From an uncultured SAR86 cluster bacterium (GTDB taxonomy: Bacteria > Pseudomonadota > Gammaproteobacteria > Magnimaribacterales > Magnimaribacteraceae), in NCBI GenBank assembly GCA_937773605.1, contig CALJVP010000015.1, positions 1 to 47,600 on the forward strand: a DNA stretch of 47,600 bases, given 5' to 3'. The translations under genes and the position numbers were made by a program. The notes under the pieces are model-generated. The model saw nothing but the letters and a program-made list of their open reading frames with translations, was not told where the DNA came from and ran no database searches. Positions 16,266-25,872 of this stretch are shown here, piece after piece. Positions within the stretch are counted from its first letter, which is position 1; each line of letters begins with the position of its first letter.

Positions 16266-18614
16266 ATGAAAAGAATGTTGATAAACGCAACGCAACCAGA
16301 AGAATTGCGTGTGGCACTAGTTGATGGACAAAGTATCTATGACTTTGACATGGAGCAGATAGGTCAAGAAAGAAAGAGATCAAATATTTACAAAGGGAGA
16401 GTCTCCAGAGCAGAACAAAGCTTAGGCGCTGCATTTGTTGACTTTGGATCAGAGAAGCACGGATTCCTTCCGGTTAAAGAATTGGCACCGCAATACCAAA
16501 AAAATAAAAACGGCAAAAATGTCATAAATGAGTGTTTGTCTCAAGGCCAAGAAATTATTGTTCAAGTTGAGAAAGAAGAGCGAGGAACAAAAGGAGCAGC
16601 TCTCAGTACTTTTATTTCTCTGCCAGGGCATTACTTAGTCTTAATGCCAAACAGCCCCGAAGCTGGTGGAATTTCTAAAAGTATAGAGGGTGAATCCAGA
16701 GACGATATGAGAAAGAAAATGCGTTCTTTGGATGTACCAGATGGCATGGGTGTTATCTTACGAACGGCTGGAGAAGGTGTAAGCTTAGAGGAATTGCAGT
16801 GGGACTTGGATTACTTGCTTAACCTTTGGGATGCCATTCAAGAAGCAAACCAATTGAGAAAGGCTCCTTTTCTTATTTACAGAGAAAATGACCTTGTTTC
16901 TCGGTCGCTTAGAGATTTCTTAAGATCAGACATAACTGAAGTGTTAGTTGATACTGATGAGGCGTTTGAAAAAGCACATGACTTTACTTCGAAACTTATG
17001 CCTGATTTTGAAGATAGAATTAAACGTTACGATGAAGCAACGCCACTATTCACTCGTTACCAAGTAGAGAGTCAGATAGAAACTGCTTTTCAAAGGGAAG
17101 TTACTTTACCAAGTGGAGGTTCGATCGTTATCGATCAAACTGAGGCATTGGTTGCCATCGACATCAATTCAAAAAAATCTACGAAAGGAAGTGACATAGA
17201 GGAAACAGCTTTAAACACAAATCTAGAAGCTGCAGTGGAAATATCTAAGCAACTCCGCTTACGAGACATGGGTGGTCTAATTGTTATAGATTTTATTGAC
17301 ATGCTTTCTTTGAAAAATAAAAGGGCCATTGAAGATAAATTATGGTCCTCTCTATCAATTGATAGAGCTAAAGTTCAAGTGGGTCGTATTTCAAGATTTG
17401 GTCTAATGGAAATGTCTAGGCAACGACTAAGACCTTCTCTTCAAGAGAGGTGGACTCAAGATGTAGCGAGTTTGTCTACGGCTGTACTGAGACTAATAGA
17501 AGAGGAAGCTGGTAAAAAGAAAAGCGGTGAGGTCAGAGCTGTCGTTTCTCCTGATATGTCAATCTTTTTACTGAATGAAAGAAGACCCAGAGTAAATGAA
17601 ATAGAAGAAAGAACAGGTGTCAGGATAGTTGTTGTTTCAGATCCTACAAGATCTGATAATCGTTTTGAAGTATCCAGACTAAGAGACGATGATAAAAAGC
17701 TAAAAGACTCAGCTAGTTATGAAATACAAGATGAAGTAGGAAGTTCAGCTCCTGCGTCTAGCAACCCTAAAAGAAAGCCTAGACAAGAAACGCCTGCTGT
17801 TAATATCAAACCACCTAAAAAACCTAAACGTAAAAAAGAAGGATTTCTTAAGAAATTTATAAATTCACTGACAAAGAAAGAAAAAGAGGAACCAAAACCA
17901 AAACCTGGTCCCAGACGAAACACTAGAAGAAATAACCAAAACAAACCCAGGCAAGGTGCTCCAAGAAAGAATACTTCTAATCAGCCCAGAAGGAATCCAA
18001 ATCCTAGGCCCAAAACATCAGAGCAAACTAATGCTAACAACAAAAAATCTGAAAACACTAAGAAAAAATCTGATACTAACAAGCCTAATCCTTCAGTAAA
18101 TAAATCTGATAAGCCTAAAACTCAAAATGAACTTCAAAGCAATGCAAAGGCTAATCAGAAAAATACTTCAAGAAATCCTAATGAAAAGCCTAAGAATGCC
18201 AAGCCAAAACCTAAGAAGGCTGAAAAGAAAGAGCCTGTAGAAAAAAATGGCAATGTAATAACTGAAGAAAAAGAAATACTTGAAATAGATGGCAATGTAA
18301 TGGCTGATAAGCCTTCTAGATCATCCAATAGAAGAAATAAAACTACTGATAAAACTGTAGCTCAGAAAACTGTACAAAAAGATCTAAAATCTTCAGAAGA
18401 TATACAAAACTCTAATGCAGATTCTAAAGATCATTCTGCTGATGCTAAAAACCCTAAACAAGAAAAACCTGCTAAAGAAGTTAAACCTGAAGAAACTGCT
18501 GTGAAGGAAGAGATTGTTAAGGAAGTTAAACCTGAAGAAACTGCTGAAAAGAAAGAGCCTGCTAAGAAAGCGAAAGATTGGGGAAGAGCCTCCAATGACC
18601 CAAGGAATAAATAA
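16266..18614 (+). CDS. rne: Ribonuclease E, lacking the zinc-link cysteines
   Basis: Essential endonuclease for mRNA turnover and rRNA/tRNA processing. The catalytic half is clear: an S1 domain near 35-120 ([20 protein letters not shown]), a DNase-I-like domain with the magnesium aspartates D299 ([11 protein letters not shown]) and D342 (LIVIDFIDM), and the small domain [10 protein letters not shown] onward. The family's CPxCxGxG zinc link is absent: [10 protein letters not shown] runs via nine residues (QERWTQDVA) straight into [14 protein letters not shown], about 12 residues shorter than E. coli and cysteine-free. Residues 485-782 are a disordered Lys/Pro/Asn/Glu-rich scaffold. [13 protein letters not shown] at about 526-538 is a plausible amphipathic membrane anchor. 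Start ATG follows AAGGA by 6 bases. Confidence 0.95.
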   Translation: MKRMLINATQPEELRVALVDGQSIYDFDMEQIGQERKRSNIYKGRVSRAEQSLGAAFVDFGSEKHGFLPVKELAPQYQKNKNGKNVINECLSQGQEIIVQVEKEERGTKGAALSTFISLPGHYLVLMPNSPEAGGISKSIEGESRDDMRKKMRSLDVPDGMGVILRTAGEGVSLEELQWDLDYLLNLWDAIQEANQLRKAPFLIYRENDLVSRSLRDFLRSDITEVLVDTDEAFEKAHDFTSKLMPDFEDRIKRYDEATPLFTRYQVESQIETAFQREVTLPSGGSIVIDQTEALVAIDINSKKSTKGSDIEETALNTNLEAAVEISKQLRLRDMGGLIVIDFIDMLSLKNKRAIEDKLWSSLSIDRAKVQVGRISRFGLMEMSRQRLRPSLQERWTQDVASLSTAVLRLIEEEAGKKKSGEVRAVVSPDMSIFLLNERRPRVNEIEERTGVRIVVVSDPTRSDNRFEVSRLRDDDKKLKDSASYEIQDEVGSSAPASSNPKRKPRQETPAVNIKPPKKPKRKKEGFLKKFINSLTKKEKEEPKPKPGPRRNTRRNNQNKPRQGAPRKNTSNQPRRNPNPRPKTSEQTNANNKKSENTKKKSDTNKPNPSVNKSDKPKTQNELQSNAKANQKNTSRNPNEKPKNAKPKPKKAEKKEPVEKNGNVITEEKEILEIDGNVMADKPSRSSNRRNKTTDKTVAQKTVQKDLKSSEDIQNSNADSKDHSADAKNPKQEKPAKEVKPEETAVKEEIVKEVKPEETAEKKEPAKKAKDWGRASNDPRNK
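18477..18545 (+). repeat. Direct repeat encoding the tail of RNase E
   Basis: Two exact 24-base copies, 18477-18500 and 18522-18545, sit 45 bases apart start to start and encode EVKPEETA twice within the Lys/Glu-rich C-terminal tail. They are in frame, so slippage would lengthen or shorten the tail by 15 residues without breaking the gene. Confidence 0.7.
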
Positions 18615-18617
18615 GTC

Positions 18618-19454
18618 CTAGTTTTTTTGCTTCAAATCCAGAAAATGCTCTATTAGTTTTCCTGATATGGATATATTTCCTGTAGGAACAGCTGGTAATT
18701 CAAGGTAATTGAACCAGTCGGCTTCATCTATTTCTTCTCCGTCAGGTAAAATTTCTCCTGAATCATATTCAGCATGATACCCCAGCATCAATTGACTGGG
18801 AAAAGGCCAAGACTGACTTCCATAATATTTAATATTCTTTACCTTTATGCTTACCTCTTCTTCTATTTCCCTATGAATTGCATCTTCAGCCGTTTCACCA
18901 GGTTCAATGAAGCCAGCTAAAGTACTATAAAATTTACCTGGGAAATTTTTATTATGAGCCAAAAGAAGATCATCTTCTTTTGTTACTAACACAATTATGC
19001 AAGGAGAAATTCTTGGATAGATAAGCATAGCATTGCATTCGCAATACATAGCTCTTTCAGTTTCATGCTTATTCATTCCGGATCCACAAGATCCACAAAA
19101 TTGATTATTCTTATTCCATTCACTAAGTTGTATAGATCTGGAGCAAACTGTAAACAATGAATCTGGAATCCTCCCTAATAGATTTCTTAATGGGGTAAGC
19201 ACCAAGTTTTCATCAAGCTTACTTTCACTTGTTAACTCTGACAAAAAACAAGGTTGTTCATTTAAATACCCAATAAATTGTTTATTAGCTAACTCCATTT
19301 CTGTCCATTTAAGATCATCATCTTCAAATATTAAAAAATCCGATGTTTTTGAAGTTAGAAACTCTTGATTTCTTAAAATAATTGAGATAGCTGGATTTTT
19401 AGAAGTATTGATATTTTCCGGTGTAAATACTAAATTATTATCAATAGAAATCAT
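18618..19454 (-). CDS. nudC: NAD(+) diphosphatase / NADH pyrophosphatase
   Basis: Hydrolyses NAD(H) to NMN(H) and AMP and, in E. coli, removes NAD caps from RNA. A zinc module has C120, C123, C138 and C140 (the second pair is CxC, where E. coli has CxxC). The Nudix box starts at G181 (GFIEPGETAED, then HREIEEEV), and the NudC signature SQSWPFPS follows at about 213-220. Length 278 residues is close to E. coli (257). It converges with rne, leaving only three bases between the stops. The divergent NhaD transporter starts 62 bases away. Confidence 0.9.
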   Translation of the reverse strand: MISIDNNLVFTPENINTSKNPAISIILRNQEFLTSKTSDFLIFEDDDLKWTEMELANKQFIGYLNEQPCFLSELTSESKLDENLVLTPLRNLLGRIPDSLFTVCSRSIQLSEWNKNNQFCGSCGSGMNKHETERAMYCECNAMLIYPRISPCIIVLVTKEDDLLLAHNKNFPGKFYSTLAGFIEPGETAEDAIHREIEEEVSIKVKNIKYYGSQSWPFPSQLMLGYHAEYDSGEILPDGEEIDEADWFNYLELPAVPTGNISISGKLIEHFLDLKQKN

Positions 19455-19516
19455 TTATTCAGTTTAAGCTATATATCTTTAGTTTAGAATAGATTAATTA
19501 ATTAATAGGGGTAAGT

Positions 19517-20890
19517 ATGGAAACCATAGTTTTGGACCAAGGGATGTTAGTTTCTGGAATCATTTTAGCTGCTAGTTTTATTCTTATATTCACAGAAACA
19601 CTGCATGGATTTCACAGAGTAAAAGTAGCGATGGCAGGTGCTGCTGTAATGCTTGTGGTTGGACAATCATACGGTTTCTACTCGCCGGAGGCAGCTTTTG
19701 AAGCAGTTGATTGGAATGTGGTATTCCTTCTTGGTTCAATGATGGCTGTTGTAGCGATCATGATCAACTCTGGAGGTTTTGAAGTTCTTGCAGCTAATAT
19801 AGGAAAGATAGCCAAAGGCAGGCAATTCATGCTCCTGGCCCTTCTAGGAACAGCTGTAACCGTAATATCATTATTACTTGATAACGTCACTACGGTTGTA
19901 ATTTTTGGACCATTGATTGTATTAATCTGTCAAAAAATGAAGGTTAGTGCAATACCTTATTTGATGGCGGCAGCTTTATTATCCGATACTGGAGGTGTAG
20001 CTACTTTAGTGGGCGATCCTCCAAATTTAATGATTGGATCTGCATTTGATATCGCATTTATGCCATTTGCATACAAGATGTTTCCAATTGTTTTTGTAGC
20101 TTGGATAGCAACACTTTTCTTCATGAGATATTTATTTAAAGAAGAGCTGGCAATCGTACCTGAAGGTAAATTTGAAGATTCAATTCCCTATAAAGATAAA
20201 AGCTTATGGAATAAATCACTTTCAATTTTAGGACTGATGGTCATTCTTTTTATCATCCACAACCAGATACATTGGGAGCCATGGATGGTTGCTGGTACAG
20301 GTTTAATTCTTTTAACTATTCTTGCCAAGGAAATCGAATTTGAAGATGTAATGAAGAATATGACTCATGAAATACCGTTACTGATGTTTTTTGTTGCATT
20401 GTTCATGATTGTTGGTGGCGTTGAAGGAAGTAAATTTCTTGAATACCTAGGTCAATTTATAATTCCCTTCATAATTGACCCGGTGACAGGAGAGGTTATT
20501 CAGGAAAACTTCATGATGACTTGCATCGCACTAATGTGGGTTGCAGCTATTATGTCAGCAGCTATAGATAATATTCCATTTACTGCAGCTATGATTCCGA
20601 TCATTGCATCATTAGAAGCTATAGGGGTAAATATTGCAGCATTATGCTGGTGTCTTGCAATAGGAGTTGGTATGGGCGGTAATGGCACCCATATTGGTTC
20701 AACAGCAAATGTATATATTGTTACTGTTTCAGAGAAACTTGCTAAAACAACAGGCAATCCTGATATGGCAATTACTCCTCTTAAATGGGCTCAAAAAGGT
20801 TTGCCTGTGATGCTTTTAACTTTAGTGATATGCACCATAATCATGTACGTATTTTTTGATTATTACGCTCTGCCCCTTCACACACCTTAA
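19517..20890 (+). CDS. NhaD/ArsB-type sodium-proton antiporter or ion transporter
   Basis: Inner-membrane protein of the ion transporter superfamily with ten or more hydrophobic segments over 457 residues. NhaD/ArsB signatures are DNVTTVVIFGPL near residues 122-133, the GDPPNLMIG loop near 171-179 and SAAIDNIPFTAAMIPI near 350-365. It probably exchanges sodium for protons, a common task in marine bacteria, although arsenite or anion transport by this fold cannot be excluded by motif alone. AGGGG lies four bases upstream of the start. The stop and the dusA start overlap by one base (TAATG). Confidence 0.8.
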   Translation: METIVLDQGMLVSGIILAASFILIFTETLHGFHRVKVAMAGAAVMLVVGQSYGFYSPEAAFEAVDWNVVFLLGSMMAVVAIMINSGGFEVLAANIGKIAKGRQFMLLALLGTAVTVISLLLDNVTTVVIFGPLIVLICQKMKVSAIPYLMAAALLSDTGGVATLVGDPPNLMIGSAFDIAFMPFAYKMFPIVFVAWIATLFFMRYLFKEELAIVPEGKFEDSIPYKDKSLWNKSLSILGLMVILFIIHNQIHWEPWMVAGTGLILLTILAKEIEFEDVMKNMTHEIPLLMFFVALFMIVGGVEGSKFLEYLGQFIIPFIIDPVTGEVIQENFMMTCIALMWVAAIMSAAIDNIPFTAAMIPIIASLEAIGVNIAALCWCLAIGVGMGGNGTHIGSTANVYIVTVSEKLAKTTGNPDMAITPLKWAQKGLPVMLLTLVICTIIMYVFFDYYALPLHTP

Positions 20891-21855
20891 TGAGTCATAG
20901 GTTTTGTGTTGCTCCTATGATGGATAGGACTGATCGTCACGAACGATATTTCTTGCGTACGTTATCAAAAGAGATGCTGCTCTATACGGAGATGATTCAT
21001 GCCAATGCAGTTATACATGGAAATAAAGACAACTTACTGAAATATCATGCATCAGAACATCCTTTAGCTATTCAATTAGGGGGAAGTAATGCCGATGACT
21101 TATTGGAAGCATCGCTTATAGCTGAAGGGAAAGGCTTTGACGAAATTAATCTAAACGTAGGCTGTCCCAGTCCTAGAGTTCAAAGTGGTTCTTTTGGTGC
21201 CGTATTGATGAAGCAACCTTATTTAGTAAGAGACTGCCTAAAACTATTAGTTGAAAACACAAATATTCCAGTGACAGTGAAATGCAGGATTGGTGTAGAT
21301 GAAATGGATGAAGATAAAGATCTAGATAACTTTGTAACAACTGTAAAAGATTCAGGCTGTAAAACTTTTATTATTCATGCGCGTAAGGCATGGTTGAAAG
21401 GGTTAAGCCCAAAAGATAATAGAGAAATACCACCTTTAAATTATGAAAGAGTCTATAGATTAAAAGATAGTTTTCCTGACCTTGAGATTATTATTAATGG
21501 TGGAATAGAAACAACCAATGATGCTTTAGAGCATTTAAAGTTTGTAGACGGTGTAATGGTTGGAAGGTCAGCCTATGATAACCCCTACCCTCTAGTGAAT
21601 GTTGATAAAGAAATTTATAGTCGCAGCAAACTAATACCAACTCGAGCAGAAGTCTTAGAAGGCCTTGTTCCTTACATGGAAAATGAAATTAAAAATGGAA
21701 ATAAATTAGGGTATCTTACAAAACACTTAATGGGCCTCTTTAAAAATACAAAGCATGCAAAAAAAGCCAGGTATACTCTCGCTAATATTGATGATGACAT
21801 CTACCCGATGGAGAAATTAAAATTATTAATTAATGAAACAAAAGAATTATGTTAA
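20890..21855 (+). CDS. dusA: tRNA-dihydrouridine synthase A
   Basis: FMN enzyme that reduces uridines 20/20a in the D-loop of tRNA. CVAPMMDRTDRHERYFLRTL near 6-25 is the DusA-type start; the catalytic C92 lies in NVGCPSPRVQSG; IINGGIETTNDAL and VDGVMVGRSAYDNPYPL close the barrel. The 321-residue length is normal. Translation is probably coupled to the transporter upstream by TAATG and to the TerB-like gene downstream by a 7-base overlap. Confidence 0.93.
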   Translation: MSHRFCVAPMMDRTDRHERYFLRTLSKEMLLYTEMIHANAVIHGNKDNLLKYHASEHPLAIQLGGSNADDLLEASLIAEGKGFDEINLNVGCPSPRVQSGSFGAVLMKQPYLVRDCLKLLVENTNIPVTVKCRIGVDEMDEDKDLDNFVTTVKDSGCKTFIIHARKAWLKGLSPKDNREIPPLNYERVYRLKDSFPDLEIIINGGIETTNDALEHLKFVDGVMVGRSAYDNPYPLVNVDKEIYSRSKLIPTRAEVLEGLVPYMENEIKNGNKLGYLTKHLMGLFKNTKHAKKARYTLANIDDDIYPMEKLKLLINETKELC

Positions 21856-22295
21856 AAAAAATTAGATCTATTTTCAGTAAAACTTCCGAAGAAGTAACTG
21901 AAAAGGAACAAGTATCCCAAAGAATAGATAAGACTTGCGCTGCGCTTATAATAGAAGTTGCACTTGCGGATAAAATTTTTGATGAATCTGAAGTTAATTT
22001 ATTAAAAGAAATGCTACTAAAGGCTTATACGTTGGAAGCTGAAGATATTGAGGAATTGATAAAAAACGCAGAAACGGCCGTTGAAGAATCGACCTCTTTG
22101 TACGAGTATACAAGAGAAGTAAATGATAATTTTGATTATGAATCTAAACTCAACCTAGTAGATCAACTGTGGAGAATAGCTTTTGCCGATGGTCATTTAG
22201 ATAAATTTGAAGAGCATGTAGTGAGAAAAATTGCTGACCTTATTCACATAAGTCACAACGACTTTATTCAATCTAAGTTAAAAAATAGAAATTAA
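21849..22295 (+). CDS. TerB-like small protein
   Basis: A 148-residue helical protein with TerB/DUF533-type features: IDKTCAALIIEVALADKIFD opens with a metal-binding-like acidic pair (ADKIFDESE), and the second half repeats the pattern with RIAFADGHLDKFEEHVVRKI. TerB-like proteins are linked to tellurite resistance and stress but the function is unclear. It overlaps dusA by 7 bases. It has no signal or membrane segment, so is probably cytoplasmic. Confidence 0.8.
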   Translation: MLKKIRSIFSKTSEEVTEKEQVSQRIDKTCAALIIEVALADKIFDESEVNLLKEMLLKAYTLEAEDIEELIKNAETAVEESTSLYEYTREVNDNFDYESKLNLVDQLWRIAFADGHLDKFEEHVVRKIADLIHISHNDFIQSKLKNRN

Positions 22296-22297
22296 AT

Positions 22298-22993
22298 TTA
22301 GTCAAAATCTTCAAAATCTTCAAAATCTTCAAAATCATCATCTATAATTCCATCAAGAATTTCATACTCTCTATTCTGAAAATAAGCATCCCTATAAAAT
22401 AAATACTCATCTCCAATAACTAAAGATTCCATTCCTAAATACCTTGCCCTTGTTTCCAATAAATCCACTAGAGTTAGTTCGTAGGAAGTCCTTTCGTGCT
22501 CTACAAAAAATAATCCTCCAAGGAATGCGTCAGGTATTTGGGCAACAGTGTCCCTTAAGGAGCTTGGTCCAAGAAAAGGCAAGACAATATAAGGTCCAGG
22601 TCCAAACCCCCAATAACCCAATGTTTGACCGAAGTCTTCATCATGTTTTTCAAGGCCTATTTTTGAAGCGACGTCCACAAAACCCAAAACACCTACAGTT
22701 GAGTTCACTAGAAGTCTGCCTATATCAGAGAAGCCGTCTTTTATTTTTCCCTGTAGGAGGTTATTAAGTCCAATGTTTACATCTTCGTAATTCGCTACGA
22801 AATTACTGACCCCCGTTTCTAATTTATCCGGCATTATGTTGACGTAGACCTTTGCAATAGGAGCAGAAAAATTTTCATCAATCTTCGCATTGAAGTTGTG
22901 CGTTATTAAATTGATGTCTTCAAAAGGATCGACATCACTATATGCATTCAATGAAAACACAAGACTAAAAGATATTATAAGGATTTTAATCAT
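22298..22993 (-). CDS. mlaA: Phospholipid transport component MlaA (VacJ), without a lipobox
   Basis: MlaA removes phospholipids from the outer leaflet of the outer membrane in the Mla pathway. DPFEDINLITHNFNAKID, NLLQGKIKDGFSDIGRLLVN, the pair GQTLGYWGFGPGPYIVLPFL and GPSSLRDTV, and YFLYRD-like segments all match. The signal peptide (residues 1-19) has no cysteine, and none occurs anywhere in the protein, whereas MlaA is normally a lipoprotein; it may be a periplasmic or membrane-inserted variant. The C-terminus ends DDDFEDFEDFEDFD, encoded by a 9-base tandem repeat. It overlaps the mrp end by 4 bases. Confidence 0.88.
   Translation of the reverse strand: MIKILIISFSLVFSLNAYSDVDPFEDINLITHNFNAKIDENFSAPIAKVYVNIMPDKLETGVSNFVANYEDVNIGLNNLLQGKIKDGFSDIGRLLVNSTVGVLGFVDVASKIGLEKHDEDFGQTLGYWGFGPGPYIVLPFLGPSSLRDTVAQIPDAFLGGLFFVEHERTSYELTLVDLLETRARYLGMESLVIGDEYLFYRDAYFQNREYEILDGIIDDDFEDFEDFEDFD
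22302..22337 (-). repeat. 9-base tandem repeat encoding Asp-Phe-Glu
   Basis: TCAAAATCT occurs three times in succession at 22302-22328 with a fourth copy ending in A at 22329-22337. It encodes the repeated D-F-E of the MlaA tail. Being a multiple of three, copy-number change would only lengthen the tail. Confidence 0.9.
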
Positions 22994-23815
22994 TCTCTAG
23001 TTTGAATCTGAGGTATTTTCTCTACCCTAGTTTTATTTAATTTGGTTATTCGTTTAATTGTCTTTTCTGCCAATTCATTAAATAAAATACTGAGTTTAGG
23101 AATGTCATAAAGTAAGGTATCTTCGTCAGATTCCACCAACGGAATTTGTCCAAACAGATCTAGATCGTAGTCCTTGGCTAATTCCGTAGCCTCCATTTTT
23201 CCCAAAAATATGATATTTCTTATTTGTATCGTTAGGTTCAAACCAACTCATATTTTCAACGAGTCCTAATATTGGCACGTCCAGTTTTTTTATCATTTCA
23301 ATTCCTTTTCTGCAATCCGAAATTGAAACTTTCTGAGGTGTCGTGACAACTAAAGTCGCTGTTACAGCAATTTTTTGAAGAAGAGTTAATTGCACGTCAC
23401 CTGTTCCCGGCGGAGTGTCAATAATTAAGAAATCTAACTCGCCCCAATCAGTTTGAGATAGTAATTGCATCACGGCACCACTAACCATAGGTCCTCGCCA
23501 TATAACAGGCATTCTTTCACTTGAAATCAGACCCATTGAAATAAATTTAACTCCTTTCTTCTCTATAGGTGATATGATTTTTTCATCTTTAACTTTTAAA
23601 TCACCTGGCGACAATCCGAGCATAGAAGGCTGACTGGGGCCATATATATCAGCATCAATTAAACCCACTTTTAAACCTTTTTCTTTAAGAGCTATAGCTA
23701 AATTAAGTGAAATAGCAGACTTCCCCACTCCTCCTTTAGCAGAAAAAACGCCCACAATATTCTTAACCTTTCTTAAAGTTTCAGGAATTCTTAAAGCGTT
23801 TTGGTTGTTAGACAT
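22990..23815 (-). CDS. mrp: Mrp/ApbC iron-sulfur carrier P-loop protein, one frameshift
   Basis: Mrp carries and delivers Fe-S clusters. FSAKGGVGKS near 24-33 is the deviant Walker A, with DADIYGPSQPSMLG near 54-67 and LDFLIIDTPPGTGD near 127-140. The gene is split: 23126-23815 encodes the first 210 or so genuine residues, and 22990-23241 the end (ATELAKDYDLDLFGQIPLVE onward). Removing one base in the stretch 23187-23200 restores IFGKNGGATELAKDYDLD. The usual CxxC of the iron-sulfur site is absent; the segment reads NMSWFEPNDTNKKYHIFGK, as in the Cys-poor Mrp subtype. There is no N-terminal MIP18 domain. Its start diverges from metG. Confidence 0.85.
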
Positions 23816-23887
23816 CTTTTATCTATGAATCATCAAGTTTAACTGAGTTATAATTCATCATTCTAGCATTGCTGGTTTAGGTTCAAT

Positions 23888-25543
23888 ATGTCTTTAAAAG
23901 AAAAAAATAGAAAAATACTTGTAACAAGCGCCCTTCCATATGCAAATTCCCCCTTACACCTGGGTCACATCATGGAAAGCGTTCAAACCGATATATGGGT
24001 AAGATTTCAAAAAATTAATGGCCATGAATGCACTTATGTCTGTGCAGACGATGCTCACGGCACGCCAATAATGCTTAAAGCTGAAGAACTTAAGATAACA
24101 CCCGAAGAATTAATTTCTCAAATTCATAAGGATCACAAAGAAAGTTTAGAGAATTTTAATATAGACCATGCAAATTTTCACACTACCCATAGTGAAGAAA
24201 ACAAAGAGCTTTCTGAGCTTATTTTTAGACGTCTCGAAGAAAAAAACTTAATAGAAAGTAGAGTGATTAAACAGCTATACGATAAAGAAAAAGACATGTT
24301 TTTATCCGATAGATACATAAAAGGTACTTGTCCAAAATGTAAAGCCGATGATCAATACGGAGATAATTGTGAAGTTTGTAGTGGAACTTATGATGCCACA
24401 GAATTGTTAAAACCCATATCCGTGTTGAGTGAAAGTGTCCCTGAAGTCAAAGACTCGGAGCATTTATTTTTTAAATTAAGTGAGCTAAAAGATTCCATTA
24501 ATAACTGGATAGACAGCTCGTTTGTACAACCACAAGTTGTAAATAAACTTTCTGAATGGCTTGATGGAGAACTTAGAGATTGGGACATAAGCAGAGATAA
24601 GCCTTATTTTGGTTTTTCCATACCAGGTCATGAGAATAAATATTTTTACGTATGGCTTGATGCCCCAATAGGTTACTTGGCCAGTCATAAAAACTACCTT
24701 GACAAGATTGGAGACACAAAAACATTCGAAGAATGCTGGAAGCCTGATAGTGATTATGAGATTTACCACTTCATAGGCAAAGACATAATGTACTTTCATA
24801 CCCTTTTCTTCCCAGCAATGCTGAAACATTCTGATTTTAAAACACCAGATGGAGTTTTTGTGCATGGATTCCTCACATTAAATGGAGAGAAAATGTCAAA
24901 ATCTAGAGGTACTTTTATCTTAGCCAAGACTTATTTGGACAACCTAGATCCTGAATATCTAAGGTATTATTTTGCAACAAAACTTGGGCCGGGGGTAGAT
25001 GATGTAGATTTAAACTTAGAAGATTTTAAACAACGCGTAAACTCTGATCTTGTGGGTAAATTTATAAATATAGGAAGTCGTTCTGCTAAATTTATTAATA
25101 AAGATTTTAATAATGCCCTCGCATCACAATTGCACAACCCCGAGCTTGTAAAAGAATTTATTACAATAGCATCCAGTATAAAGGTTCTGTATGAAGCAAG
25201 AGATTTTAATAAAGCCATGAGAGAAATAATGTCGCTTGCAGATAAAGCCAACCAGTACGTTGATAAGATGCAACCTTGGGTTTTAAGTAAAACAAACCCT
25301 AAAGATGAAGTTATTCAACAAATTTGCACTACATCTTTAAATTTGTTTCGTATACTCGCTATAATGCTCAAACCGGTCACTCCGGAACTTGCGAATAAGA
25401 TAGCAGCTTTCTTTAATGATCATGCTTATACGTGGAATAGTATTGATGAACCCCTTCTGGAACAGAATATCAATCAATTTAAACCCTTGCTAGGAAGGAT
25501 AGATGACCAAAGTATCGAACAATTAATTAAACCAGAGAAATAA
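23888..25543 (+). CDS. metG: Methionyl-tRNA synthetase, catalytic and anticodon domains
   Basis: Charges initiator and elongator tRNA-Met. Class I features: HLGH at 24-27, a zinc knuckle with C147, C150, C160 and C163, and the KMSKS loop at 334-338. The 551-residue length matches the catalytic core plus the anticodon-binding domain. E. coli MetG (677 residues) also has a C-terminal tRNA-binding domain; here that is the next ORF, overlapping the stop by one base (TAATG) in another frame. Confidence 0.95.
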   Translation: MSLKEKNRKILVTSALPYANSPLHLGHIMESVQTDIWVRFQKINGHECTYVCADDAHGTPIMLKAEELKITPEELISQIHKDHKESLENFNIDHANFHTTHSEENKELSELIFRRLEEKNLIESRVIKQLYDKEKDMFLSDRYIKGTCPKCKADDQYGDNCEVCSGTYDATELLKPISVLSESVPEVKDSEHLFFKLSELKDSINNWIDSSFVQPQVVNKLSEWLDGELRDWDISRDKPYFGFSIPGHENKYFYVWLDAPIGYLASHKNYLDKIGDTKTFEECWKPDSDYEIYHFIGKDIMYFHTLFFPAMLKHSDFKTPDGVFVHGFLTLNGEKMSKSRGTFILAKTYLDNLDPEYLRYYFATKLGPGVDDVDLNLEDFKQRVNSDLVGKFINIGSRSAKFINKDFNNALASQLHNPELVKEFITIASSIKVLYEARDFNKAMREIMSLADKANQYVDKMQPWVLSKTNPKDEVIQQICTTSLNLFRILAIMLKPVTPELANKIAAFFNDHAYTWNSIDEPLLEQNINQFKPLLGRIDDQSIEQLIKPEK

Positions 25544-25872
25544 TGGAAGAAATAACAATAGAAGACTTCATGAAGATTGACCTTAGGGTGGCTAAGATAC
25601 TATCAGCTGAGCCTGTTGAAGGCGCTGATAAATTACTTCAACTGAATTTAGACATAGGAGAATTTGGTACTAAAACTGTATTTGCTGGCATAAAAAATGC
25701 TTATAAGGTAGAAGAACTGGAAGGGAAAATGGTTGTTTGTGTGAATAACCTTAAATCTAGAAAAATGAGATTTGGAACTTCAGAAGGCATGATCTTAGCA
25801 GCGGGAGGAGATGAAGGAGTTTTTATGTTATCACCGGACAGTGGAGCTTTTGCTGGTATGCAAGTTAGATAA
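25543..25872 (+). CDS. Stand-alone tRNA-binding domain, MetG C-terminal part
   Basis: Length 109 residues. [54 protein letters not shown] and [15 protein letters not shown] are the signature segments of the EMAPII/MetG C-terminal OB domain, which adds tRNA affinity and dimerises MetG. It starts on the ATG of TAATG, overlapping the metG stop by one base, so a coupled two-subunit arrangement is likely. A single-base frameshift in a fused gene would give the same picture; the sequence cannot decide. Confidence 0.85.
   Translation: MEEITIEDFMKIDLRVAKILSAEPVEGADKLLQLNLDIGEFGTKTVFAGIKNAYKVEELEGKMVVCVNNLKSRKMRFGTSEGMILAAGGDEGVFMLSPDSGAFAGMQVR

Noticed and set aside
18612-18640. T-rich run after the rne stop as a terminator
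   Set aside because: Only a weak AGGA/TCCT stem is possible, so an intrinsic terminator is not supported.
21849-22295. Tellurite resistance island
   Set aside because: Only a stand-alone TerB-like protein with no terACDE neighbours, inside an ordinary housekeeping group.
24485-24865. Minus-strand open frame inside metG
   Set aside because: Antisense to the conserved MetG sequence; the protein has no family resemblance.
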